Assembly (NCBI GenBank): GCA_025603075.1
Contig: MU626511.1
Span: 1 to 26,555, forward strand
DNA from: Neoconidiobolus thromboides FSU 785
Lineage: Eukaryota; Entomophthoromycota; Entomophthoromycetes; Entomophthorales; Neoconidiobolaceae
DNA: 26,555 nt
Direction of reading: 5' to 3'
Shown here in pieces: positions 9,082 to 18,869 of the stretch; the first letter of the stretch is position 1; each line of letters starts with the position of its first letter. The notes under the pieces were generated by a model. That model was not told the origin of the DNA and made no database searches. It worked only from the letters and a program-made list of their open reading frames with translations. Both the position numbers and the translations under genes were made by a program.

Positions 9082-10848
9082 TTAGTTCCACGCTCTCGGT
9101 ATTACTAAGAAAGGTAAAATCCATGTTGCAGTGAGTACAGTTCCAATGTCTGATCGAAATAGGTCAGACGCTGAAGATTCCATTGAAATAAAGGCAGATA
9201 AAATCTTTAGTATTGGTTGAATTAAAGGTACTGCTGTAGTGATCGCAGTAATAAAGCTAATTATAGAAGTGGTAGTAGACCCCTGCTTTCTAAGCTGCTC
9301 TAGTACTTTTGCAGGTACATAAACTTCATATCCCCACCAATAAACATATACAGATACGCCATCTTTTGGTGGGCTTAAATCTTCATACCATATGTCATGA
9401 GCAGAAGACAATAGTCCTGGCATAGATCCTTTATCTTGGCTAATTATATTTATATCAAGGTGCGTCATTCCACTTTTCCTATAAGCTTCAACTTCATCTT
9501 TGTTAATAAAAACTTTGACTTGCTCTGATATGGGGATATTTTCAATTAGTTCAACTGGAAGATATGCTCTTTGTAAATGATGGTCATAACACGATATATC
9601 TGGCTTTTTTTTGTTTCCTTTTGAAGGAGAGAGGAGTCCGAAATATTTTTTAAGAGGATTAACAAAATTAGTTTTATCGTCCAATGGAAGGGAAGAGTCA
9701 AAAGTGGGAACTGGGGAGCAAAGGCTTGATGTTGAACAAATTTTATTTCTTTTCATAGCATGCCTTCTTCTCAGCTGTTTGGCATACGAATCTCTAAGAA
9801 TGTGAGATTCTTTTAACGTAATTCCACTTAGACTTGGTTCAGAAATTGATCTTAATTCACCTTCTGATTTCATATCATCATCCGCGTCATTATTAGAAAA
9901 AGTTGTATACTCTGATGAAAGCTCAGATATGATCGATGAATCGCCCTCGTCTATTTTTATGTTCAAATGATCAACTATCGTTGAGCTCGAATTGCTATTC
10001 TCTTGTTTTATATCATCGATATTATTTGTGATCCTCTTTTCATCAATCAAAACAACTGGAGTCTCTTTATTATCAGATACCATTGAACTTGGATCTTTAT
10101 CCTCTTCTTTTAATTTATTATTATTTTTCACTGCCTTCCTTTCATTAATTAAAATATCTGGAATTATACTATCAAGCTCTACTTTGAACTTTTCCATAGG
10201 TTCATCTTCAGTTTTTACATTTATTTTGCGATTGCTTCCATTTTTATCCTCCTTTTTATACGCTGTCGGTTTGGTATCGTTTTTTGTTTTTTTCATATGT
10301 TCAAAGGACTTAATTGAAAGTGATTTATTATCTTTCTCAAAGAAAGAAGCTAACTCGGCTATTTTCGGGTTTACTTTGCTTTGCTTATTAGCCTTCCTTG
10401 TTCTTTTACTCTTTTTTGACAAATCAAATGGCTTCTTATTAAATGTGGCAACATTGGACCTGGTATTATTCTTCTTCTTATTCAATGTTGTTTTCTCTTT
10501 TATGATTATGCTTGATTCGTTTTCTACTTTAGGTATACTATTTACTTTCTTTAATATTTTTTGATAACTGCTTTTTTGTAATGAAGGGGTACACTTTAAT
10601 ATATCGAAAACTTTTTCTAATGTTCTTGGATCTTGTAATGCTCTTACTGTTTTCTGGGTTTTTATATCATCAGAAGTATCTAATAGGATTTCTTTTACAT
10701 TCAAAGCTAATTTTTTTGCTTCAATTTCTTTTTGATGCTTGGATTTCCGGTGCTTATGAGGGGAGAGAAAATTGCTTCCAAATGAAGAAACTGAATATGA
10801 GGAGCCGTGACTATTTTCTTTATTGGTATCAGCCAAGGTCATTATCAT
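9082..10848 (-). CDS. Unrecognised 588-aa protein: basic disordered N-part, hydrophobic C-tail
   Basis: I do not recognise the family. One uninterrupted frame starts at ATGATAATG (10848; the second ATG at 10842 is equally possible). Residues 1-40 are Ser/His/Lys-rich. Residues 40-105 look helical (KEILLDTSDDIKTQKTVRAL...). Residues 105-425 are low-complexity, rich in Lys, Asp, Glu, Asn and Ser, with basic clusters around 137-158 that could act as nuclear localisation signals. The C-terminal ~160 residues look folded: LPVELIENIPISEQVKVFIN (430-449), then an aromatic block YWWGYEVYVP (503-512). Two hydrophobic stretches follow at about 528-556 and 568-585, and the protein ends in PRAWN. The tail suggests membrane association. 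It is divergently transcribed from the CstF-64 gene across a 359-bp spacer. Confidence 0.8.
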   Translation of the reverse strand: MIMTLADTNKENSHGSSYSVSSFGSNFLSPHKHRKSKHQKEIEAKKLALNVKEILLDTSDDIKTQKTVRALQDPRTLEKVFDILKCTPSLQKSSYQKILKKVNSIPKVENESSIIIKEKTTLNKKKNNTRSNVATFNKKPFDLSKKSKRTRKANKQSKVNPKIAELASFFEKDNKSLSIKSFEHMKKTKNDTKPTAYKKEDKNGSNRKINVKTEDEPMEKFKVELDSIIPDILINERKAVKNNNKLKEEDKDPSSMVSDNKETPVVLIDEKRITNNIDDIKQENSNSSSTIVDHLNIKIDEGDSSIISELSSEYTTFSNNDADDDMKSEGELRSISEPSLSGITLKESHILRDSYAKQLRRRHAMKRNKICSTSSLCSPVPTFDSSLPLDDKTNFVNPLKKYFGLLSPSKGNKKKPDISCYDHHLQRAYLPVELIENIPISEQVKVFINKDEVEAYRKSGMTHLDINIISQDKGSMPGLLSSAHDIWYEDLSPPKDGVSVYVYWWGYEVYVPAKVLEQLRKQGSTTTSIISFITAITTAVPLIQPILKILSAFISMESSASDLFRSDIGTVLTATWILPFLVIPRAWN

Positions 10849-11207
10849 TTAAAAAATCATTTTAAAAATTAACTATTTTGTTAAATTTTAGAAGAGGCAT
10901 TTGATTAAATAATGATGTAATCCTTTAAAACAAATCCACATATTAAGGCTAAAATTGTTCTTGTTAAAGTAAAAGTAGCGAATAATACAATTGAAGTTTA
11001 CATCAATTATTGATTTGTCCTTTGTTTTATCCAAATAATGCAATTCAATCTGAAATTCATATGTAGAATTTCATTGGAGCCATTCTACTAGAATTTGCAA
11101 ATAACAAAATACTGACTCTAAAATAAGTCTAAGCTCTTAAATCAGTATTCTAATTATTAAATTCAACTATTTTAAATTTTTAATAACTTGTGTCCAACTT
11201 TATTGAT
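10849..11207. other. Divergent promoter region
   Basis: This 359-bp AT-rich spacer separates the start of the 588-aa gene (-) and the CstF-64 gene (+), so it must hold the promoters of both. No distinct element stands out. Confidence 0.45.
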
Positions 11208-12321
11208 ATGCAGAAATTTTCTGGGTCTAACGCAGTTTTTGGTACTTTATATTGATATTCAGTAAAAAATTATTAACAAAATAGTGGGGAACATTCCTTT
11301 TGATTGTACCGAAGCACATATGATAGAAATATTTAAGGAAGTTGGTCCTGTTTCTAATTTTAGAATAAACCGTGATAGAGAAACTGGCAGACCAAAAGGA
11401 TATGGATTTTGTGAATTTTTAGATGCAGCAACAGCTGCTAGTGCAGTAAGAAATTTAGATGGATATGATATTGGTGGAAGACAGTTAAAAGTTGCACCAG
11501 CTGAAGCAGATGCAAATAATAATCAATCAAAATCTAATTTTCAGGGAAATCCAAATAATCAAAATCAGCAAAACCTTCCGCCACAAAATATAGGTGGTGG
11601 AAATAAGCAAGAGGTAAATCTATTTAATAAAAATAATATTCAAAATAAAGAATTTAACTCATGTCTTTTACCTTTGAAATATCTATGTTGAATTTATATC
11701 GTTTATTATTAATTTAGAAATATCTTTTAGATTAGACCACCTTTTAATTCAAATGAAGCAATCAATCACATTCTTTCTTCAATGTCTCCACCTCAAATAT
11801 TTGAATTAATAACACAGGTTAATGTAAACTTTATAGTATTTATAATGTTCTATTTTTAATTTATAATTAAGATGATGATACAACTTAATACAAATAATGC
11901 AAAGCTTCTTTTGGCTCAAAACCCACAACTTTGCTTCGCCCTAGTTCAAGCAATCAAAATAATGAATTTAGTAGATGATAACTCTAATAATACTATGTCA
12001 TATGATTCACCAGGCCATGATATTCGACCACCTATGCCAAATCAAATGCAAGGATTTCAAAGGATGCCACCAGGAAATCAGCCAAATTTTTCCCATTCTC
12101 CTGCTCATCACCAGCGCCCACCTCCTTTTGCATCTCACCATCAAACACAATTTAGACCACCACCAAATGAACCAATCAAGAGCGATCAACAGGATGCACT
12201 TATAAGACAAGTAATGAGTATGTCAAATAGCGAAATTGATTTATTACCACCTGAGCAGCGACAAAATTTATTAAGATTACGTGCACAAATTTTGGGTGGA
12301 CATGGGAATGGTTCAAACTAA
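11208..12321 (+). CDS. CSTF2: Cleavage stimulation factor CstF-64/Rna15 homologue, 4 exons
   Basis: Exons are 11208-11241, 11285-11613, 11731-11817 and 11872-12321 (introns 43, 117 and 54 nt), giving 299 aa. CstF-64 binds U/GU-rich pre-mRNA downstream of poly(A) sites and supports 3'-end cleavage in the nucleus. The N-terminal RRM has RNP2 VFVGNI (10-15, split by intron 1) and RNP1 KGYGFCEF (49-56). An Asn/Gln-rich linker follows. The hinge is encoded by exon 3 and the start of exon 4 (SSMSPPQIFELITQMMIQ..., LLAQNPQLCFALVQAIKIM). A Pro/His/Gln-rich segment leads to the conserved C-terminal three-helix domain (DALIRQVMSMSNSEIDLLPPEQR...LRAQIL, about 257-292). The short first exon restores the start of the RRM, which the long open frame at 11284 lacks. 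It is shorter than the animal protein, mainly in the linker. Confidence 0.92.
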
Positions 12322-13186
12322 AGTAATTTAATTGATTTCATAAGGTAATATAAAACGTAATATTTTCTTACCAAGTTCAAGCTTCATAATAAAATCTGTA
12401 ACCATAACTTGTATAAGTTTTATATAGAATTTGGTTTAGCATAATACTTACTCACTTAATTCATTTGTATAAAAGAGATCTATATAAATAAACGGCATTA
12501 AATATAGTAAAAATCGTAAGCTTTTGATGTAATTTTAAATAAGCAAAGTTTCATTATTAAACATGAGATTATTTTCATAATATTGCTAGGCAAAAGCTTC
12601 AAGCTTATCTTTTTTAAGTTTACCTTCTATACTAAAAATAAGTACTGTTATTGTAAATATTTTATTTTATAAAGCAACAATTAAAAAAAGTATTGAGTTA
12701 AATAGATAAAGCATTGATGAAATCATTCAACTCAATATAAGTTCAGAAATAAATATTTAATAAATACTTAATATTTCAAAAGTTATTATAAAAAAGTTTA
12801 ATAAAATTACTATTTGATCAAGTCAATTTACTTTAATAAACTATGTATCTTAATGAAAGTATCAATATCTGTATATCTGTATGTGCTACTATTTTATTAA
12901 ATTGAATTAGCTTAAAATTTTATAGCACCGTGTATATTTTAATAATATGCTAAATATAATATAAGCTAATATATAAATTTATAAATCAAATAAATTTAAA
13001 TTTGCTGCAGTTTGATTTTTTAGCAAATAGTATTTTAATATTTCCATTTTAATAATCTTTGATTTGATAGAATAAATTTATTTTTTGAGCTATGTTTTAA
13101 CTCACCTTAAGCTAACAAAGATTCATAGTAGGAAGAAACAATGATCCCTCTTTCGTGCAGTTATCTTTAACTTTCACTAAATCATA
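12322..13186. other. Intergenic, nothing recognised
   Basis: 865 bp of AT-rich DNA between the CstF-64 and uS19 genes. It contains the uS19 promoter, but no motif could be assigned. No RNA gene was found by eye. Confidence 0.5.
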
Positions 13187-13878
<692 letters not shown>

Positions 13879-15082
13879 GCATATCGTGCTATTTATAAAA
13901 TAATTTAAAGCTAATTGTAAGTTTATCTTTTTTGTCATTTTTTAATCCTTATAGAGTTTTATAAATCTAAGCTAACTTTTAAGCCAAACAAAACGTAACA
14001 ACTTAAGGATCTGTTTTATTTACAGCAGTATTAAAATCAAGCTACAGTTAAAAGCATATTCGAACACAAGAGAATTATGATATATTTATTAAAGGATTAT
14101 AATAATAATAATTAATGTAGAAGCCTTGTACAATAGTTAGCATTGTTATACACCAATCGCTGGATAATATATATAAACCAGATGACATGATTTTATTGTA
14201 ATTTTAGCAGAGATTTTGTTACTAAACATCGAAGAATTCGTATAAAATAACACTTACAATTCGATAAGTACAGAACAAGTATTCGATTATTTAACTATTC
14301 AAGATTTTTTCATCTGGTGATTCAATGTTATCTCTTTGATTGTTGTATTTTGTCATAGTTATATTACAGCAGTAAAATAAAATGTTACCTATTTTAAATC
14401 TAACTTTAAATTTATAAAAAGCTGTTTAAACTATTTGTTACTATTGGACATAAATCAGTTAAAGGGAAACCTTAATTTTAGATTAAAATATTTTTTCATT
14501 ATTGAGTATTTAGGCTCTTTATATTATTATTAAAGTTTTTCAAGATATACAAGAATACTTTACTTTAATCTTTCAATACCTTTGAAATCAAACATCTGGT
14601 CCCCTTTAGAAGCGCTACTTTCTCTTAAATGTACCAATAACTATTTTTAGTTATATTTTATTGAATGTATTTACTAATCTTTAAGTTTGGGAAATTTGTT
14701 ACTTAATAATTTAGTCTGGAGGTCCTAATATATTTTTATGAAAAATATTTCTTCTGTATTGGATATCATGATACTAATGATTTTTTGTTTAATTTCAAAA
14801 TAACTAAAAGCCAAATCTTTGTACAAAATAATTTGCTAAAAGCGCCAAATCTAATACTTCAAAAATATTCAAAAATAGTAATTAGTAACAATAAATTAAA
14901 ATGATTTTACTCATATTAAAATACAACTTATTGATTGTTAAGTTAAATTCTATTTTAAAAACAAAAACAAAGTATGACTTGATTTAAATTAAAATTGAAA
15001 TATTATCAAGTATTTAATATAGATGTTAATATTGGGTATATAGCTATAGATTATAGTGTAATAACTAACTCTATTAAATCTT
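13879..15082. other. Intergenic, nothing recognised
   Basis: 1.2 kb of AT-rich DNA 3' of the uS19 gene leading into the subtelomere-like repeat cluster. No gene, RNA or repeat is supported. Confidence 0.6.
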
Positions 15083-15125
15083 AAAAATTGTTAGTAAAAT
15101 TCTTAAATACAAAACACATCCCATA
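15083..15125 (+). mobile_element. MITE-like element, right-end fragment
   Basis: Only the right ~43 nt of the element are present, ending in a slightly shortened ACATCCCATA. Confidence 0.65.
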
Positions 15126-15264
15126 TAAGGATGTATAAATGTATTAGAAAATACGTTATTAAATATTTTTTAATATCGTTTATAATATTTATGTATAATA
15201 AAAATATTTAGTGTTTTTTGGCATTTAAAATTTAATTAAAACTTTGTTAAAATATTTAGCTGTA

Positions 15265-15368
15265 TATGGGGGTGTTTTTTTCGGCTTCATTACTTTTCCA
15301 TCTTTTAAGCGCTATTTGAGTGGAAAAATTATTAGTAAAATTCTTAAACACAGAAATACATCCCCATA
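15265..15368 (+). mobile_element. MITE-like palindromic element, copy 10
   Basis: Full-length, well-preserved copy with flanking TA, ends TGGGGGTGT and ACATCCCCA, and core AAGCGCTATTTGAGTGGAAA. Confidence 0.87.
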
Positions 15369-15447
15369 TATTTGACTTTAAATGGCTGTGTTAATTGATT
15401 GATTTTTGAATTTTAAAAAAAATAAAAATAATAATAAAAAGCATTTT

Positions 15448-15551
15448 TATGTTTAGATGTATTTTTTTTAAAAATTTTACTGATAGCTTTTCTATTCAAA
15501 TAGCGCTTAAAAAATGGAAAAAGCGATAAAACCATAAAAAACACTCCCATA
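15448..15551 (-). mobile_element. MITE-like palindromic element, copy 11
   Basis: Full-length copy in reverse orientation with flanking TA, a degenerate left end (TGTTTAGATGT), core CAAATAGCGCTT and end ACTCCCA. Confidence 0.78.
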
Positions 15552-15630
15552 TGTTAAATATGAAAAGCTGCTAAGTAGTCAAATTAAAACACTTTAATAT
15601 TTTCAGTAAAGAGATTATATAAATTAACTG

Positions 15631-15732
15631 TATGGGGATGTTTCTTTGGCTTCACTACTTTTTCCATCTTTAAGGGTTATTTGAGTGGAAAAATTATCAG
15701 TAAATTCTTAAACACAGAAACATATCCTCATA
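15631..15732 (+). mobile_element. MITE-like palindromic element, copy 12
   Basis: Full-length copy with flanking TA and ends TGGGGATGT and ATATCCTCA. The central palindrome is damaged (AAGGGTTATTTGAG). Confidence 0.8.
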
Positions 15733-15754
15733 TAATAGGAATTTAAATATGGGG

Positions 15755-16218
15755 TATGAGATCTGATACTCAGTGTTTGGAGTCAAAAACAGCTATTGGC
15801 TGGTTGACTACACTATAAGTCGAAAGATCTTAGTTTATGTGACTAAGATGGACTTGAATTATGCAGAATACCCCTTAATAGGCTATGGACTATGTAAGAC
15901 AAATAGAATAGATAATAACAATCTAAAATCTATGTAAAATACTATTAAGAAAACTTAGTGGGTTTATTAAATGTTCGAGATATCATGGAACAATTCAGTT
16001 AAAAACCTTCGAGTTACTATATTATAAAATCTCTTTTATACTCTAAGAAGTACGGATAACAAAACAAGAGGATAACATTCTTTGGGATGAAGCTAGAAAT
16101 TCTCATAGCGAATTAAACCAAGAGCATGGGACTAATTGTCTCCATAATTGAGAACACAACAGCTTAGGAAATTATTATGCTATAATCAACCATGGGACTG
16201 ATAAAGCGATACTTCACA
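15755..16218 (+). repeat. 464-bp LTR-like (solo LTR or subtelomeric) repeat, copy A
   Basis: The copy has the same length (464 nt) as the one at 16496-16959 and is clearly homologous throughout. Its start is degenerate (TATGAGAT against TGTGAAAT) and its end is ACTTCACA. TG...CA ends with a short terminal inverted repeat resemble a solo LTR, but I see no target duplication and no internal retroelement genes. A subtelomeric repeat is the alternative. It lies 80 bp proximal to the TTAGGG array. Confidence 0.7.
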
Positions 16219-16298
16219 AAAGGTATTAAATTTAGTAAAATTAAATTTATGTTAAGTTTATTCAATTAAAAAACAAGAAAAATCAAATATTGTAAAAG

Positions 16299-16392
16299 TT
16301 AGGGTTAGGGTTAGGGTTAGGGTTAGGGTTAGGGTTAGGGTTAGGGTTAGGGTTAGGGTTAGGGTTAGGGTTAGGGTTAGGGTTAGGGTTAG
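16299..16392 (+). repeat. Telomeric TTAGGG array
   Basis: 94 nt of perfect TTAGGG repeats (15 units plus TTAG) run directly into a run of N. The G-rich strand reads 5' to 3' toward the gap, which is the orientation of a right-hand chromosome end. It is preceded by 80 bp of AT-rich DNA and an LTR-like repeat. Confidence 0.97.
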
Positions 16393-16492
16393 NNNNNNNN
16401 NNNNNNNNNNNNNNNNNNNNNNNNNNNNNNNNNNNNNNNNNNNNNNNNNNNNNNNNNNNNNNNNNNNNNNNNNNNNNNNNNNNNNNNNNNNN
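16393..16492. other. Assembly gap of exactly 100 N
   Basis: One hundred N is a conventional size for gaps of unknown length. Since the left side is a telomere array, the join is probably artificial. Confidence 0.97.
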
Positions 16493-16495
16493 AAC

Positions 16496-16959
16496 TGTGA
16501 AATCTGGTACTCAGGGTTTAGAGTCAAAAACAGCTATTGGCTGGTTGACTACACTATAAGTCGAAAGATCTTAGTTTATGTGACTAAGATGGACTTGAAT
16601 TATGAAGAATAGCACGTAATAGGTTACAAGCTATATAAGACAAATAGAATAGACAATACTAATGTAAAATCTATGTAAAATACTATTAAGAAAACTTGGT
16701 GACTTTATTAAATGTTCGAGATATCAAAGGATAATTCAGTTAAAAAGCCTTGAACTGCTATGTTTTAGAATCTATTTTATACTCCGATAAGTATAAATAT
16801 CAAAATGAGAAGACAATATTCTTTGAGATAGAGCTAGAAATTCTTATAGCAAATCAAACTAAGACCATGGGATTGATTTTCTCTGGACTTGAGAACACAA
16901 CAGCTTAAGCGATTATTATGCTATAATTAACCATGGGGCTGATAAAGCGATATTTCACA
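16496..16959 (+). repeat. 464-bp LTR-like (solo LTR or subtelomeric) repeat, copy B
   Basis: The best-preserved copy. It begins TGTGAAATCTGGTACTCAG and ends GCGATATTTCACA, so the termini form an 8-bp inverted repeat TGTGAAAT/ATTTCACA with TG...CA ends. It starts three bases after the gap. No open frame of note is inside. At about 16830 it holds the uninterrupted sequence GACAATATTCTTT, which corresponds to the MITE insertion point in the copy at 58-464. Confidence 0.75.
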
Positions 16960-17098
16960 AAATTATATTAATAATTATATTAAAAAAAGGAATAATTATA
17001 TTAAAATATTGTTTAATATAACTAAAAAGTACAAGAAGTATTTTATAACAAAAAGCTGGAAATGTAAATAAACTTTAAAGTTTAATCATATAATAAAA

Positions 17099-17136
17099 TG
17101 TGAGGATATATTTTTGTGTTTAAGAATTTTAATATA
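17099..17136 (-). mobile_element. MITE-like element, fragment
   Basis: TGTGAGGATATATTTTTGTG and the following TTTAAGAATTTTA match one end of the family, then similarity ends. Confidence 0.55.
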
Positions 17137-17236
17137 AAAGCAAAGTATAATAATATTTAAATAACCAGGCTATAAATTATAAATTATAAAATTTGCTTTT
17201 ATAATTGGCATTATTTTATTACACTATTAAAAGCTT

Positions 17237-17258
17237 AAATTGATTTTAAAATCAATTT
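17237..17258. repeat. Perfect 22-bp palindrome
   Basis: AAATTGATTTT is followed directly by its reverse complement. It is AT-rich and so possibly by chance; no associated gene. Confidence 0.5.
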
Positions 17259-17419
17259 TAAAATTTCTTTATTTAGATTAATTTACGTAAATAATGCTAT
17301 TTTATTTACAGTGTTTTTAACCAAATATGATAACCTTAAAAGTAATGACCTTTGTATCTATAATATAAATATTATAATATTATAACAAGTATGTTCATTT
17401 AAATAAGTTAATAGTAAGT

Positions 17420-17441
17420 AATTTAATTTAATTTAATTTAA
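17420..17441. repeat. Short ATTTA-type microsatellite
   Basis: About four direct units of the pentamer AATTT occur in a row. No function is implied. Confidence 0.6.
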
Positions 17442-17533
17442 ACACAAAAATTCCAAAAAATTAGACTAAATCAAATTGATTTTATTAAATTAATAATATC
17501 TGAATTTTAAGTAACTTATTAAAATTTATTTTA

Positions 17534-17635
17534 TATGGTGATGTATTTTTTTGTTTAAGGGTTCTATTAACAATTTTTCCACTTAAATAGTGCTTAAAAA
17601 TGGAAAAAGTAATAAAACAAAAAAACATCCTTATA
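17534..17635 (-). mobile_element. MITE-like palindromic element, copy 13
   Basis: Full-length copy in reverse orientation with flanking TA, ends TGGTGATGT and ACATCCTTA, and core AAATAGTGCTTAAAAATGG. Confidence 0.83.
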
Positions 17636-17738
17636 TTATATTTTATTATAATTTTAAATATAAATGTAAAAATAATACTTTTGTTTGCTTAAAGCTTTTA
17701 TACTATTTTTAAATAAACATCCAAAACTAAGTGCATTA

Positions 17739-17776
17739 AATTAATAAAATTCTTAAACACAAAAACACAGCCCCAT
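17739..17776 (+). mobile_element. MITE-like element, right-end fragment
   Basis: AATAAAATTCTTAAACACA and the following ACACAGCCCCA match the right arm of the family; the rest is missing. Confidence 0.6.
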
Positions 17777-18589
17777 GCTTAGTTATTAAGTTGAAATTGG
17801 AGCTGTAGGCATTTGATTCTAATTGCTATCAGTAGTATAAGTCAATTACTGAACTCTCATAATTTTTCTTTAAATATAAAAGTTAATATGAAAATTCCAA
17901 TAATAAACGCTTACTTGTTAAGTTTATAATATTATCATATCAATATTAATAGTCGAAACTTTATTTTGCTTAAATCAAAACGTTTATTTATATTATGGAC
18001 ATGAAAATAAATTGTTGACTTCCTAGATATCAATGATGAGTATGACTTGTTCAGATTTTATTCCGAAGTAATATTAAGATAAGCAATACTTGTTTAATTC
18101 AGTCTAATTGAACAAATATTTTGATCTGATTGAGCTTTTTTTACTATCAATTTAAATTTAAACCTTAAACAATTATTACAAAGATTGCTAAATAAAACAA
18201 AAATCCAATACGTTTAATAGTTAGATTTTATTTATAGTCTTTCGCTTTATGTAACATAAAAAATATAAACTTTTAAATTACAAAACTAATTAATTTTTAT
18301 TCCTTTTAATATACCATAAAAACTTCTTTTTGTGACATCACCCTTTTTTTATAAAATGTGTCAAAAACAGGAGCATTTAATAACCTTATCGAATTGGTCA
18401 AGTTTTAAAACTGTGTTTTCATTTAGATAATTTTCGAATTAATCAACTGATCATAATTCTTCAATTAAAAGCAACTTTCTATAGGGAAACAAAATTTGAT
18501 TGGCTTATCGAAAACAACATCAGTTTATTCTCACGCCCCTTAGAAGACAAATTAAGCGCATAGAGCTAGGATTGTTAGGGCATTGGAAG

Positions 18590-18725
18590 GGAGTGGCTAG
18601 CTCCTTAGTTAAGTTTCAAATTTTATGTTCGTAAAGTTAAGCAGCTGATCCTAAAGGTTTCAAAGTTCAGTAATGATTTGTTACATTTTTTATGTCACTA
18701 CCTCGGGTTAATTGAGGAGTGGCTA
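18590..18725 (+). promoter_or_regulatory. Direct repeat GGAGTGGCTA upstream of ALDH7-type gene
   Basis: GGAGTGGCTA occurs at 18590-18599 and again at 18716-18725, 126 bp apart, in the same orientation. Each is followed within about 12-15 nt by TAGTTAAG or TAATTAAG. Exact 10-mers of this GC content are unlikely by chance in such AT-rich DNA. They lie ~145-280 nt upstream of the ATG and could be binding sites for a regulator; no factor is assigned. Confidence 0.4.
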
Positions 18726-18792
18726 AACGTCACTAATTAAGCTAAGTAAAGGAATGACCTGATGATATAAAGAAAAAGCTTAGAAAGAAGGG

Positions 18793-18803
18793 TATATAAA
18801 AGG
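18793..18803 (+). promoter_or_regulatory. TATA box of the ALDH7-type gene
   Basis: TATATAAAAGG is close to the textbook TATA box and ends 66 nt before the ATG at 18870. Confidence 0.6.
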
Positions 18804-18869
18804 TTTGAATTGAAATTTATTTAAACTTTTAAATTTATATTATTTGTGATATTATAATCAGCTATTAAA

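Larger units (their letters stand above)
17777..18869. other. Upstream region of the aldehyde dehydrogenase gene
   Basis: About 1.1 kb without a supported gene. The part from 18520 to 18760 is visibly less AT-rich than the rest and contains a 10-bp direct repeat (listed separately). A strong TATA box lies at 18793. Confidence 0.5.

Noticed and set aside
9611-10865. Three plus-strand open frames opposite the 588-aa gene
   Set aside because: They are antisense shadows of a long Ser/Lys-rich coding frame and have hydrophobic low-complexity translations.
16258-16527. Leu-Thr repeat open frame
   Set aside because: It is a translation of the telomere array through the N gap.
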